Shown: positions 1-9,216, counted from the stretch's first letter. The stretch is DNA of 64,000 nt from Sphingomonas hylomeconis (GCF_025370105.1 NZ_JANQBK010000005.1:1-64000); one strand, 5' to 3'. Translations and numbers: made by a program. The notes: generated by a model not told the origin, from the sequence alone.

Positions 1-330
1 CGCCTCGGCCCGGCCGCACCGGTGCGCGGCGCGGCAACGCCGGCGCGGCCCGCCCGCCCGGTGCCCGGCACCAGCTACGCGCCCCCCGCACCCCGTCCCG
101 CCCCGGTGCGCGCGCCGGTGACCGCCGGTCTGTTCGTGCAGGTTGCGGCATTGTCGAACGAGGGCAGGGCGCAGGCGCTCGCCACCAGCCTGGGCGGGCG
201 CGTGCAACGGGCCGGCGCGCTGTTCCGCGTGCAGATTGGGCCGTATGCAAATACCGCTTCGGCGCAACGCGCACGTGACGACGTCGCCCGGCGCGGCTAT
301 GGAGATGCCCGGATCGTAACCACGAACTGA
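1..330 (+). CDS. SPOR-domain protein, C-terminal part (RlpA-like)
   Basis: The reading frame is open from the left edge, so the N-terminus is missing. The visible part starts with a proline/alanine-rich linker. It ends with a SPOR fold of about 70 residues (starting near GLFVQVAAL, then FRVQIGPYAN and a RARDDVARRGY-type helix). SPOR domains bind denuded peptidoglycan at the division septum. The usual family with this architecture and a neighbouring D,D-carboxypeptidase in alphaproteobacteria is the RlpA-type septal lytic transglycosylase or lipoprotein. The double-psi barrel that would confirm RlpA lies outside the window, so only the SPOR domain is certain. It ends 29 bases before the next gene and is probably co-transcribed with it. 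Confidence 0.8.
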   Translation, partial: RLGPAAPVRGAATPARPARPVPGTSYAPPAPRPAPVRAPVTAGLFVQVAALSNEGRAQALATSLGGRVQRAGALFRVQIGPYANTASAQRARDDVARRGYGDARIVTTN

Positions 331-359
331 GCTTCTCCTCCTAGCGCCACGGACTGATC

Positions 360-1535
360 ATGAAGAAACTGCTCGCCGCCACCATCCTCACGCCTGCGCT
401 GCTGATTGCCAATCCGGGCCTGGCCGAGGCACCCGATTTCCCGACCCCGGCGCCGGTCGCCTACCTGACCGATCTGTCGACCGGAGCGGTGCTGTTTTCC
501 AAGGATGCCGATCGCCGCATGCCGCCGGCATCGATGGCCAAGATGATGACGGTGTATGTCGCGTTCGACATGCTCAAGAAGGGCGAGATCAAGCTCGGCC
601 AGAAATTCGACGTGCGCCCCGAGACGTGGCAGCGCTGGCACGGACCCGCGGCGGGCTCGACCATGTTCCTGTCGACCGGCGAGCAGGTCAGCGTGGAGAA
701 TCTGCTCAAGGGCATCGTCACCCTGTCGGGCAACGACGCCTGCGTGGTGCTGGCCGAGGGCATTTCGGGAACCGAGCCGGCGTTCACGTCGCGCATGAAC
801 GAGGCGGCCAAGCAGTTGGGCCTGACCAACAGCCATTTCGGCACCTCGAACGGCTGGCCCGATAACGGCGTGACGTTTGTCACGGCGCGCGACCTGGCCA
901 AGCTGGCGGCGGCGACGATCCAGAACTTCCCGGATTATTACAAGAAGTTCTATTCGCTGCCGAGCTTCACCTGGGGCAAGACGCTGGGCGCGGGCGCCGA
1001 CATCACGCAGCAGAATCGCGATCCGTTGCTCGGCCGCGTCGCCGGCGCCGATGGCCTCAAGACCGGCCATACCGAGGAAGCCGGCTACGGCTTTACCGGT
1101 TCCGCGACGCAGAACGGCCGCCGCTTGGTGATGGTGATGGCTGGCCTCACCAGCTCGAACCAGCGCATGGAAGAGTCGGTCAAGTTCATGAACTGGGGCT
1201 TCCGCTCGTGGCAGGCCAAGCCGATCGCCGCCAAGGGGCGCAAGATCGAGACCGCCGAGGTCCAACTGGGCGATGCCGCGACCGTCGGGCTCGTCGCGCC
1301 GACCAATCTGACCGTTACGCTGCCGGCCGGCGCTGCACCGGCGCTGTCGGGCAAGGTGGTCTATGACGGCCCGATCAAGGCGCCGATCAAGGCCGGGCAG
1401 CATATCGCCGATCTGGTGATCAGCTCGCCGGACCTGCCCGAGCAGCGCCTGCCGCTGGTGGCCGAGAGCGATGTCGGCGAGGCCGGCTTCTTCGGCCGCG
1501 CCTGGGCCGGGCTGACCGGCCTGTTCGGCGGGTGA
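360..1535 (+). CDS. dacA: D-alanyl-D-alanine carboxypeptidase (PBP5/6 type)
   Basis: This enzyme trims the terminal D-alanine from peptidoglycan stem peptides in the periplasm. The 391-residue protein has a signal peptide (MKKLLAATIL..., cleavage near LAEA). It carries all three S11 peptidase motifs: SMAK with the nucleophile Ser58 and Lys61, SGN at 123-125 and KTG at 234-236. A C-terminal beta-rich domain (about 285-375) and a final amphipathic helix (about 376-391) match the membrane anchor of PBP5/6. Its stop codon overlaps the tmk start by four bases (GTGA). Gene content and length are standard for the family. Confidence 0.95.
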   Translation: MKKLLAATILTPALLIANPGLAEAPDFPTPAPVAYLTDLSTGAVLFSKDADRRMPPASMAKMMTVYVAFDMLKKGEIKLGQKFDVRPETWQRWHGPAAGSTMFLSTGEQVSVENLLKGIVTLSGNDACVVLAEGISGTEPAFTSRMNEAAKQLGLTNSHFGTSNGWPDNGVTFVTARDLAKLAAATIQNFPDYYKKFYSLPSFTWGKTLGAGADITQQNRDPLLGRVAGADGLKTGHTEEAGYGFTGSATQNGRRLVMVMAGLTSSNQRMEESVKFMNWGFRSWQAKPIAAKGRKIETAEVQLGDAATVGLVAPTNLTVTLPAGAAPALSGKVVYDGPIKAPIKAGQHIADLVISSPDLPEQRLPLVAESDVGEAGFFGRAWAGLTGLFGG

Positions 1536-2158
1536 TCGGGCGCTTCATCTCGCTAGAAGGCGGCGAGGGGGCGGGCAAATCGACACAGGTGCGCGCGCTG
1601 GCCGCCGTGCTCGAGGCGCGCGGCGTTCCCGTGCTCGTCACGCGCGAGCCGGGCGGGAGCGAGGGGGCGGAAGCGATCCGCACGCTGCTGATGGAAGGCG
1701 CGGTGGCGCGGTGGAGCGCCCATAGCGAAGCCCTGCTGTTCGCCGCGGCGCGCGCCGATCATGTCGAGAAGACGATCCGCCCGGCGCTGGGCGCGGGCAG
1801 CTGGGTGATCTGCGACCGCTTCGTCGACAGCAGCCGTGCCTATCAGGGTGTGGTCGAAGGAATCGACGACGCCGCGGTGCTGGCGCTGCACGCCTTCGGG
1901 TCGCGCGGGCTGCTGCCCGATCGCACGTTCGTGCTGGAAGTGCCGGTCGAACAGGGGCGGGCGCGGGCCGAGGGGCGCGACGGCGCGGCGGCGGACCGCT
2001 TCGCGGCGCGGAGCGATGCGTTTCATGAGGATGTCGCCGGTGCGTTCCGCGGTTATGCGGCGCGTGAGCCGGAACGCGTGCGGCTGATCGATGCCTCGGC
2101 CAGCGCCGAAACGGTGACTTCTGCCTTGCTCGCTGGTCTGGCGGATCTGCTGCCATGA
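1532..2158 (+). CDS. tmk: Thymidylate kinase
   Basis: Phosphorylates dTMP to dTDP in the cytoplasm for DNA synthesis. The 208-residue protein has the P-loop EGGEGAGKST (residues 9-18), the DRF/DSS segment of the dTMP pocket (VICDRFVDSS) and a lid region near 140-150. The start is GTG inside the overlap with the dacA stop, which gives the standard N-terminus just before the P-loop. No upstream ATG would give a better fit. It overlaps holB by ATGA, so dacA, tmk and holB look translationally coupled. Confidence 0.95.
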   Translation: MIGRFISLEGGEGAGKSTQVRALAAVLEARGVPVLVTREPGGSEGAEAIRTLLMEGAVARWSAHSEALLFAAARADHVEKTIRPALGAGSWVICDRFVDSSRAYQGVVEGIDDAAVLALHAFGSRGLLPDRTFVLEVPVEQGRARAEGRDGAAADRFAARSDAFHEDVAGAFRGYAAREPERVRLIDASASAETVTSALLAGLADLLP

Positions 2159-3138
2159 CGCTTCCGCTCGGCAACAGCGCGGCGCACGACGCATTCCTGT
2201 CCGCCATCACCGGCGGATCGCTGCACCACGCCTGGCTGTTCGCCGGCCCCGAGGGCGTGGGCAAGGCGACGTTTGCCCGCATCGCTGCGCGCCGCTTGCT
2301 TGCCGACGGCGCGGGCGGCCCGCCGCTGCCGCCGGGCTACGACGTGCCGGAAAATCACCCGACCAGCCGCCTGATCGAGTCCGGCGCGCATCCCGATTAC
2401 CGCGTGCTCGCGCGCGCGCCGAAGGACGACAAGGGCGGAGCCGAACTTGCCCGCTCGATCCCGATCGCGCAGGTCCGGGCGCTCAACCCGATGTTCGCGA
2501 TGGCGCCGTCGCAATCGTCGCGGCGCGTGATCATCATCGACGCGATCGACGAGGTAGAGCGACCCGGCGCTTCCAACGCGCTGCTCAAGAACCTCGAGGA
2601 GCCACCACAGGGCACGATCTTCCTGCTGATCAGCCATGCGCCCGGCCGCCTGCTGCCGACGATCCGATCGCGCTGCCGCCTGCTGCGCTTCGAGGCGCTC
2701 GATGACGCGACGATGCGCGCCGTGTTGCGCGCGCAGCAGCCGATGCTGCCCGACGAGGAGGTCGCTGCGCTGATCGCGGCGGGGCAGGGCTCGCCCGGCC
2801 GAGCGCTGGGTTTTGCCGGGCTCGACATGGCGCAACTCGACGGCGCGCTGACCGCGATCGCCAGCGACGGCGATCCAAGCAATGCGCGCCGCGCAAAGCT
2901 GGCGAAACTGCTGTCGCCCAAGGCTGCGCAGCCGCGCTACGAAGCCTTCCTCGATCGCGCGCCGGCCTTCATCGCGGCAAAGGCGCCCGGGCGGCACGGC
3001 GTGGCGCTGCGCACCGCGCTCGACAGCTATGATGCGGCGCGGGCGCTGTCGGCCAGTGCGCGCGGGTTGTCGCTCGACGCGCAGGCGACGGTGTTCGAGA
3101 TGGCCGGGCTGGTCGCGCGCTTGGCGCCCACCAGATAG
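2155..3138 (+). CDS. holB: DNA polymerase III delta' subunit
   Basis: Clamp-loader subunit that works with DnaX and delta to load the sliding clamp. The 327-residue protein has a degenerate P-loop (GPEGVGKAT, 31-39), as expected for the non-hydrolysing delta' subunit. It also has the SRC sensor motif at 172-174, used in trans on neighbouring ATP sites. The only cysteine in the protein is the one in SRC. The four-cysteine zinc module found between the Walker motifs of E. coli delta' and DnaX is therefore absent; a proline/glycine-rich stretch (about 52-65) sits there instead. Position between tmk and metG/tatD matches the classic tmk-holB-tatD neighbourhood. Confidence 0.93.
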   Translation: MTLPLGNSAAHDAFLSAITGGSLHHAWLFAGPEGVGKATFARIAARRLLADGAGGPPLPPGYDVPENHPTSRLIESGAHPDYRVLARAPKDDKGGAELARSIPIAQVRALNPMFAMAPSQSSRRVIIIDAIDEVERPGASNALLKNLEEPPQGTIFLLISHAPGRLLPTIRSRCRLLRFEALDDATMRAVLRAQQPMLPDEEVAALIAAGQGSPGRALGFAGLDMAQLDGALTAIASDGDPSNARRAKLAKLLSPKAAQPRYEAFLDRAPAFIAAKAPGRHGVALRTALDSYDAARALSASARGLSLDAQATVFEMAGLVARLAPTR

Positions 3139-3209
3139 CAGTAAGGCAGGCGCGCAGCGGCGCGCGGTGAGGCTTCAATTGCGCCCGACCTTGCTCTACA
3201 GCCGCGCAC

Positions 3210-4730
3210 ATGGACCCCTATTACATCACCACCGCGATCAGCTATCCCAATGGTCGCCCGCATATCGGCCATGCTTATGAAGCGATCGCCGCCGATGCCA
3301 TCGCGCGCTTTCAGCGTCAGGCCGGCCGCGACGTCCGCTTCCAGACCGGCACCGACGAACACGGCCTCAAGATGGTCCAGGCGGCGCGCGACAAGGGCGT
3401 CCCGGTGGCCGATCTGGCAGCGGAAATGTCGGGCTATTTCCGTGCGATGGATGATGCGCTGAACATCAGCTATGATCGTTTCATCCGTACGACGGAGCCG
3501 GAGCATCACAAGGCCAGCCAGGCGATCTGGCAGGCTATGGCGGCCAATGACGATCTGTATCTCAGCCGCTACGAAGGCTGGTATTCGGTGCGCGACGAGG
3601 CGTTCTACGAAGAGAAGGAACTCGTCGACGGGGACGGGGGCAAGCTTTCCCCGCAAGGCACGCCGGTCGAATGGACGGCGGAGGAAAGCTGGTTTTTCCG
3701 CCTGTCCAAATATCAGCAGCCCCTGCTCGATCATATCGCTGCCAATCCCGATTTCATCCGGCCGGAAAGCCGCCGCAACGAGGTGACCAAGTTCATCGAA
3801 GGCGGGCTGATGGACCTGTCCGTCTCGCGCACCAGCTTCGACTGGGGCGTCAAGGTGCCGGGCAGCGATGGGCATGTGATGTACGTCTGGGTCGATGCGC
3901 TGACCAATTATCTCACCGGCGCGGGCTATCCCGACAATGCTGACGAACAAGCCAAATGGTGGCCTGCGGATCTGCACCTGATCGGCAAGGATATCGTGCG
4001 ATTCCATGCGGTTTACTGGCCGGCCTTCCTGCTCTCTGCGAAGCTGGCGCTGCCCAAGACCGTGTTCGGTCACGGCTTCCTGCTCCACCGCGGCGAGAAG
4101 ATGTCCAAGTCGATCGGCAACGTGGTCGATCCGATCGCATTGGCCGAGACGTTCGGCGTCGATGCGCTGCGCTATTTCCTGCTGCGCGAAGTGAGCTTCG
4201 GGCAGGACGGCTCCTATTCGGCGGAGGCGATCGTGACGCGCGCCAATGCCGATCTCGCCAATGGCCTGGGCAATCTGGCGCAGCGCTGCCTGTCGATCAT
4301 CGCCAAGAACTGTGGCGGCGTCCTGCCGGCGGACACGGTCGATACGCCCGCGCCGGAACTGGGCGATATTCTCGGCAACGTCACTTCGCTGATGGCCGAT
4401 CTCAAGCTCAACGAGGCGCTCGAAGCGATCTGGGAGGGCGTCCGCATCGCCAACGGCTATTTCGCCGAGATGGCGCCCTGGGCGCTCCGCAAGACCGATC
4501 CGGCGCGCGCCGATGGCGTATTGTACCACACCGCCGAAGTGGTGCGGCAACTGGCTATCCTGGTCCGCTGGGTCGTGCCGGCGAGCGCGGACAAGCTGCT
4601 CGACCTGTTGGCGCAGACACCCGACGCGCGCGACTTCGCCGCACTTGCCATGCCGTTGCAGGCCGGCATCACGCTGCCCGCGCCGCAGGGCGTGTTTCCG
4701 CGGCTCGACCTGCCGGCGGAGCCCGCCTGA
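3210..4730 (+). CDS. metG: Methionyl-tRNA synthetase
   Basis: Class I aminoacyl-tRNA synthetase charging tRNA-Met. The 506-residue protein has HIGH at 18-21 and KMSKS at 297-301. The connective peptide (around EEKELVDGDGGKLSP) has no cysteine knuckles, so this is the zinc-free form. The C-terminal tRNA-binding/dimerisation domain of the long E. coli enzyme is missing, which is usual for the ~510-residue alphaproteobacterial type. The stop codon shares one base with the tatD start (TGATG). The 71-base gap after holB shows no obvious terminator. Confidence 0.96.
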   Translation: MDPYYITTAISYPNGRPHIGHAYEAIAADAIARFQRQAGRDVRFQTGTDEHGLKMVQAARDKGVPVADLAAEMSGYFRAMDDALNISYDRFIRTTEPEHHKASQAIWQAMAANDDLYLSRYEGWYSVRDEAFYEEKELVDGDGGKLSPQGTPVEWTAEESWFFRLSKYQQPLLDHIAANPDFIRPESRRNEVTKFIEGGLMDLSVSRTSFDWGVKVPGSDGHVMYVWVDALTNYLTGAGYPDNADEQAKWWPADLHLIGKDIVRFHAVYWPAFLLSAKLALPKTVFGHGFLLHRGEKMSKSIGNVVDPIALAETFGVDALRYFLLREVSFGQDGSYSAEAIVTRANADLANGLGNLAQRCLSIIAKNCGGVLPADTVDTPAPELGDILGNVTSLMADLKLNEALEAIWEGVRIANGYFAEMAPWALRKTDPARADGVLYHTAEVVRQLAILVRWVVPASADKLLDLLAQTPDARDFAALAMPLQAGITLPAPQGVFPRLDLPAEPA

Positions 4731-5506
4731 TGCTTGCCGACAGCCATTGCCACCTCAATTACAAGGGGTTGGCCGAGGATCAGCAGGCCGTGCTCGAACG
4801 CGCGCGGGCGCGCGGCGTGACGGCGATGCTCAACATCGCGACACGCGAGAGCGAATGGGATGACGTGCTGGCCACCGCCGAGCGTGAGGCGGACGTGTGG
4901 GCGACGGTCGGCATCCATCCGCACGAGGCGGACAAGCATTCCCATATCGATACCGCCAAGCTGATCGAGCGCGCGCGGCATCCGCGCGTTGTCGGCATTG
5001 GCGAAAGCGGGCTGGATTATTTTTACGATCATAGCGATCGCGCGCGGCAGCAGGCGAGCTTCCGCGCGCATCTCGCGGCGTGCCGCGAGACACAGCTACC
5101 GATCATCGTCCATACGCGCGACGCCGAGGAGGATACCGCTGCAATCCTGCGCGAGGAGCTGGGGAAGGGGCCCTATCCAGGCGTGATCCACTGCTTCACG
5201 GCGAGCGGCGCGTTTGCGGATATCGCGCTCGATCTCGGCTTTTACATCTCGATCTCGGGCATCGTGACGTTCAAGAACGCCAAGGATTTGCAGGAAACCG
5301 CCGCCGGGCTGCCGCTTGAGCGCCTGCTGATCGAGACCGACGCGCCGTTCCTGGCGCCGGTGCCGCATCGCGGGAAGACCGGGGAGCCGGCTTTCGTCGC
5401 CGACACGGCGGCGTTCCTAGCGACGCTGCGTAGCGAAAGCGTCGAGGAACTGAGCGAGGCGACAGCGCGTAACTTCCATTGCCTGTTCGCCAAGACGGTC
5501 CAGTGA
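4730..5506 (+). CDS. tatD: TatD family metal-dependent deoxyribonuclease
   Basis: A TIM-barrel metallo-hydrolase; the family has 3'-5' exonuclease activity on DNA. The 258-residue protein shows the metal ligands in order: HCH at 6-8, Glu92 in GIGESGLDYF, His128 in VHTRD, His154 in IHCFTAS and Asp204 in ETDAPF. The start ATG overlaps the metG stop by one base, which fits translational coupling; upstream codons in this frame belong to the metG antiframe. The metG-tatD-MBL order is common in alphaproteobacteria. Confidence 0.93.
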   Translation: MLADSHCHLNYKGLAEDQQAVLERARARGVTAMLNIATRESEWDDVLATAEREADVWATVGIHPHEADKHSHIDTAKLIERARHPRVVGIGESGLDYFYDHSDRARQQASFRAHLAACRETQLPIIVHTRDAEEDTAAILREELGKGPYPGVIHCFTASGAFADIALDLGFYISISGIVTFKNAKDLQETAAGLPLERLLIETDAPFLAPVPHRGKTGEPAFVADTAAFLATLRSESVEELSEATARNFHCLFAKTVQ

Positions 5507-5529
5507 AAGCCGTCCTGCACCTTCATACC

Positions 5530-5629
5530 ACTCCGGCGAACGCCGGGGCCCAGTAGCGGCGGCTCAGGCAATGAAGCGCGACACCAGCCAACGTCTGTTC
5601 CACGACTGGGCCCCGGCGTTCGCCGGGGT
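5530..5629. repeat. Palindromic intergenic repeat, family B (copy 1)
   Basis: Two 25-base arms, 5530-5554 and 5605-5629, are near-perfect reverse complements (core CGGCGAACGCCGGGGCCCAG). Each arm contains its own small hairpin. They are separated by about 50 bases. The element fills most of the tatD-MBL gap. The same arm sequence recurs as a single arm at 47981-48006 and, diverged, at 62067-62142. Confidence 0.85.
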
Positions 5630-5659
5630 GGCACACGGGTCACGATCGCGCGCAACGAT

Positions 5660-6424
5660 ATGAAGATCCGCATCCTCGGTTCCGGCACCTCGTCGGGCGT
5701 GCCGCGCATCGGCAACGACTGGGGCGCCTGCGATCCCAACGACCCGCACAACCGCCGCACGCGGGCCTCGGCGATCGTCGAGACCGCAACGACGCGGATC
5801 CTGATCGATACCAGCCCGGACTTGCGCGAACAGTTGCTTGCCGCCGAGATCGGCGAGGTCGATGCGGTGATCTGGACGCACGATCATGCCGATCACTGCC
5901 ATGGCATCGATGATCTGCGGCAGATCTATCACGCGCGCGGCACGCCGGTGCGCGGTCTCGCGCGGAGCGAGACACTGGGTCATCTCATGACCCGCTTCGG
6001 CTATGTGTTCAGTGGGCACGCAGGATATCCGCCGACGGTTGCTGGGGAGGAATTGCCCGACAAGGTGCGCATCGGCGATATCGAGATACAGGTCGTCGAT
6101 CAGCCGCACGGCAATATCTTCTCGGCCGGCCTGCGCTTCGAATCGAACGGAAAATCGATCGGCTATGCCACTGATTTCAATATCTTAACCAACGATATGC
6201 GAAGATTATATCATGGCCTCGATATCTGGGTGGTCGATGCGCTGCGCCGCTTTCCGCATCCGTCTCACCCGCAACTGTCCGAAGTGTTGCAGTGGATCGA
6301 GCAGCTGCAACCGACACGATCGGCGCTGATCCATATGGACCAGTCGCTGGATTATGCCACATTGCTGGGCGAACTGCCGCCTGGGGTGGAGCCTGGCTAT
6401 GACGGGTTGGAGCTGATCGCATGA
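5660..6424 (+). CDS. MBL-fold metallo-hydrolase (PhnP-like)
   Basis: A 254-residue metallo-beta-lactamase-fold protein. The zinc motif HxHxDH is at 74-79 (THDHADHCHG), an earlier LIDTSPDLR strand-turn is present, and further ligands are likely in DQPHG and near ALIHMDQS. It resembles the PhnP/phosphodiesterase branch, which hydrolyses cyclic phosphates or related diesters. There are no phn genes nearby, so the substrate is unknown. It is placed after tatD and before the retropepsin-like gene, ten bases from the latter. Confidence 0.8.
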   Translation: MKIRILGSGTSSGVPRIGNDWGACDPNDPHNRRTRASAIVETATTRILIDTSPDLREQLLAAEIGEVDAVIWTHDHADHCHGIDDLRQIYHARGTPVRGLARSETLGHLMTRFGYVFSGHAGYPPTVAGEELPDKVRIGDIEIQVVDQPHGNIFSAGLRFESNGKSIGYATDFNILTNDMRRLYHGLDIWVVDALRRFPHPSHPQLSEVLQWIEQLQPTRSALIHMDQSLDYATLLGELPPGVEPGYDGLELIA

Positions 6425-6434
6425 AGTCGATCCG

Positions 6435-7073
6435 ATGAGCGACGGGCCGGGCTTCGCCTATCTGCTGCTGATGCTGATCCTGCCATTGTCCGCGCTCGCG
6501 GCGCGGCGCCTGCCGCTCGGCAGCATGGCCAAGATGGCGCTGGGCTGGGTAGCGATCTTCGCCGTACTGATCCTGGCGGTCGGCAATTGGGAGCGCGTCG
6601 CGCCCGCGTTCCGCGCGCTTGGCGATACGCTCGGGATCAGCGACCAATCCGTGTCGGGCGATACGGTCAGGATTCGCAAGGGCGAGGACGGCCATTTCTG
6701 GGCCAATGTCGTGGTGAACGGCGTCGAGCGGCGGATGTTGATCGATAGCGGCGCAACCACCACGGCAATCTCGACCGACACGGCGACGGCCGCTGGCATC
6801 GACCTTGACGAGGACGCGTTCAACACGCTGATCGACACAGCCAACGGGACGATCAGCGCCCGGCGGGCCACAGGCAAGACGATCGACATTGGCGGCATCC
6901 ATGCGCGGGACATCGGCGTCGTCGTATCGCCGGCCTTTGGCGATACCAACGTGATCGGCATGAACTTCCTGTCGCGGCTCAAATCGTGGCGCGTCGAGGG
7001 GAATGTCTTGGTGCTCCAACCGAAGGGCGGCTTGGTGTCCGACAGCGACGCACTTTCCCCGAACAGCATCTGA
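6435..7073 (+). CDS. Membrane-anchored retropepsin-like aspartic protease (TIGR02281 type)
   Basis: A 212-residue protein with two N-terminal hydrophobic segments (about 6-24 and 35-51) and then a single-lobed aspartyl-protease domain. The catalytic motif is LIDSGATTT, with Asp104. A later hydrophobic-hydrophobic-glycine motif (NVIGMNFL) completes the half-site. Such clan AA proteins act as homodimers and are widespread in alphaproteobacteria; their substrates are largely unknown. The start ATG lies 10 bases after the MBL gene. It could be called a TIGR02281 family protein with good confidence. Confidence 0.85.
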   Translation: MSDGPGFAYLLLMLILPLSALAARRLPLGSMAKMALGWVAIFAVLILAVGNWERVAPAFRALGDTLGISDQSVSGDTVRIRKGEDGHFWANVVVNGVERRMLIDSGATTTAISTDTATAAGIDLDEDAFNTLIDTANGTISARRATGKTIDIGGIHARDIGVVVSPAFGDTNVIGMNFLSRLKSWRVEGNVLVLQPKGGLVSDSDALSPNSI

Positions 7074-7078
7074 GTTTA

Positions 7079-7105
7079 ACATAATGCTTATTATCGGATT
7101 TGATT
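7079..7105. promoter_or_regulatory. AT-rich palindromic stretch before mazG
   Basis: In this GC-rich window, ATAAT-N4-ATTAT followed by CGGATTTGATT stands out. It could be a promoter -10 region or a small operator for mazG. No matching -35 element was convincing. Confidence 0.3.
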
Positions 7106-7891
7106 ATGCAGGATGAGCGGGGGGGATCTTCATCCCCCGTCGGCGGGATCGATCGGCTGGTGGCGATCATGGCGCGGCTGCGTGATCCCGTCGGCGGGTG
7201 CGCATGGGATGCGGCGCAGGATTTCGCGTCGATCGCGCCGTACACGATCGAGGAAGCCTATGAGGTTGCCGACGCGATCGCGCGGCACGATATGGCCGAT
7301 CTCAAGGACGAACTTGGCGATCTGCTGCTGCAGGTCATTTTTCACAGTCGTATCGCCGAGGAAGCCGGCCATTTCGCGCTGGCCGACGTGGCGACCGCGA
7401 TCATCGACAAGATGGAACGGCGCCACCCGCATATTTTCGGCGATACGCCGGATGGCGGTCATCATCTGTGGGAGCAGATCAAGGCCGAGGAGCGTGCCGG
7501 CAAAGGCGCGAGTGGCGCGCTCGACGGTGTGGCGATCGGCCTGCCCGCTTTGCTCCGCGCCGAGAAGCTGCAGAAGCGCGCGGCGCGCACCGGGTTCGAC
7601 TGGCCGGATGGGGCGGGGCCGCGCGCCAAGGTGATCGAGGAAATCGCCGAGATCGATGCCGCCTCCGCGGCCGAACGCGAGGGCGAAATCGGCGATTTGC
7701 TATTCTCGGTGGTCAATTGGGCGCGACATCTGGGCGTCGATCCGGAGGCGGCGTTGCGGGCGACGAATGCCAAGTTCGAGGCGCGGTTCGCGGCGATGGA
7801 AGCACAGGCCGGCGATGGTTTTGCCGGGCTCGATCTGGACGCCAAGGAAGCTTTGTGGCGGATAGCTAAGTCACTGGAATCAAAAGCCTAA
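7106..7891 (+). CDS. mazG: Nucleoside triphosphate pyrophosphohydrolase
   Basis: Hydrolyses (d)NTPs to monophosphates and pyrophosphate, a house-cleaning activity. The protein is 261 residues from the ATG at 7106. An in-frame TTG at 7100 would add two residues and is less likely. The EExxE...ExxD metal-binding signature is at Glu49, Glu50, Glu53, Glu69 and Asp72. A second, more diverged MazG repeat occupies roughly 140-240 (EIAEIDAAS, EGEIGDLLFSVVNWAR). Two repeats and this length match the E. coli-type enzyme. It ends convergently with hflX. Confidence 0.93.
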   Translation: MQDERGGSSSPVGGIDRLVAIMARLRDPVGGCAWDAAQDFASIAPYTIEEAYEVADAIARHDMADLKDELGDLLLQVIFHSRIAEEAGHFALADVATAIIDKMERRHPHIFGDTPDGGHHLWEQIKAEERAGKGASGALDGVAIGLPALLRAEKLQKRAARTGFDWPDGAGPRAKVIEEIAEIDAASAAEREGEIGDLLFSVVNWARHLGVDPEAALRATNAKFEARFAAMEAQAGDGFAGLDLDAKEALWRIAKSLESKA

Positions 7892-7902
7892 TCTTGAACT
7901 CT

Positions 7903-7924
7903 GGCGAGGGGCGCTGCCCCCGCC
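7903..7924. terminator. Possible bidirectional terminator between mazG and hflX
   Basis: GGCG-a-GGGGC / gct / GCCCC-CGCC forms a nine-pair stem with one bulged A and a three-base loop, exactly between the convergent mazG and hflX stops. No strong T tract is seen, so it is only a candidate. Confidence 0.4.
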
Positions 7925-9216
7925 TACCCCGCGCGCTGCGCGAACCGCTCGAAATCGCGCGGCGCCATGCGCACGTCGTAACTGGCGCGATCGCCTTCGA
8001 CGTCCTGGCTCAGCACTTCGCCGTGGGCATGAAGCCAGGCCGCGGCCGCGCCGTCGCCGGCATCGAGCTCGATATGATAATCACGGTGCCCTTCGGTGAC
8101 CATTCTGGCGATCGCGTCGAGCAGGCCCGGGACCCCTTCCCCGCTCAGCGCCGAGATCGCCACGACATCGTCGCGGCGCTGCGCTTCGCCGAGCAGTTCG
8201 ACACGCTCTTCCTCGGGCAGCAGATCGAGCTTGTTCCACGCCTCGATCCGCGGCGTCGTCTCGTCGACACCGATATCGCGCAGTACCGCCTCGACATCGT
8301 CGCGCTGGGCGATCGTATCGGGATGCGCGATATCGCGGACGTGGATGAGCAGGTCGGCGGAGACGACTTCCTCGAGCGTCGCCTTGAACGCGGCGACCAA
8401 TTGCGTCGGCAATTCGGAGACGAAGCCGACCGTATCGGACAGAATGACCTTGTCGATCCCCGGCAGGCTGATCTGGCGGAGTGTGGGATCGAGCGTGGCG
8501 AACAGCAGATCCTCGGCCATCACCTCGGCACCGGTCAGGCGGTTGAACAAGGTCGACTTGCCGGCATTGGTATAGCCGACCAAAGCGATCACCGGCCAAG
8601 GCGCGCGCTGGCGCCGGTCGCGGTGCAGACCGCGGGTGCGGCTGACCTTTTCCAATTCCTTCTTGAGCCCGGCCATGCGGTCGCGGATCAGGCGCCTGTC
8701 GGCCTCGATCTGCGTCTCGCCCGGGCCGCCAAGGAAGCCGAAGCCGCCGCGCTGGCGTTCGAGATGGGTCCAGCTGCGCACCAGGCGCCCGGCCTGGTAA
8801 TCGAGATGCGCGAGTTCGACCTGCAGCCGGCCTTCGGCGGTCGCGGCGCGCTCGCCGAAGATTTCGAGGATCAGGCCGGTACGGTCGATCACCTTGGCCT
8901 TGAGCGCCTTTTCGAGATTGCGTTGCTGCACCGGGGTGAGCGCCGCATCGAACACGACGAGATCGGCCCCCTCCATCTGCACGGTGGCGGCGAGCATCTC
9001 GACCTGCCCGCTGCCGAGCAGGGTCGACGGGCGCCGATCGCGGATGCGATAGGAAACCTTGTCCGCGACGACCACGCCGATCGCCGCGGCGAGCCCTGCT
9101 GTTTCGTCGAGCCGCGCAGCGACGTCGCGTGACGACCCGCCCTGTTCGGGCAACACCACGATACAGCGTGCGCCGCGGGCGAAATCCTGCGCGTCGCGAT
9201 CAAATCCAGCGGTCAA
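7924..9216 (-). CDS. hflX: Ribosome-associated GTPase HflX
   Basis: HflX binds the 50S subunit and splits stalled ribosomes in stress. The 430-residue protein has an N-terminal HflX domain with the glycine-rich linker [12 protein letters not shown]. The G domain follows: P-loop GYTNAGKS at 214-221, G3 DTVGF and G4 NKLD. The start is TTG at 9216, overlapping the hfq stop as TTGA. The next in-frame Met is about 74 residues in and would remove the start of the N-terminal domain, so TTG is preferred. Coupling to hfq mirrors the hfq-hflX pair of E. coli. Confidence 0.94.
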   Translation of the reverse strand: MTAGFDRDAQDFARGARCIVVLPEQGGSSRDVAARLDETAGLAAAIGVVVADKVSYRIRDRRPSTLLGSGQVEMLAATVQMEGADLVVFDAALTPVQQRNLEKALKAKVIDRTGLILEIFGERAATAEGRLQVELAHLDYQAGRLVRSWTHLERQRGGFGFLGGPGETQIEADRRLIRDRMAGLKKELEKVSRTRGLHRDRRQRAPWPVIALVGYTNAGKSTLFNRLTGAEVMAEDLLFATLDPTLRQISLPGIDKVILSDTVGFVSELPTQLVAAFKATLEEVVSADLLIHVRDIAHPDTIAQRDDVEAVLRDIGVDETTPRIEAWNKLDLLPEEERVELLGEAQRRDDVVAISALSGEGVPGLLDAIARMVTEGHRDYHIELDAGDGAAAAWLHAHGEVLSQDVEGDRASYDVRMAPRDFERFAQRAG

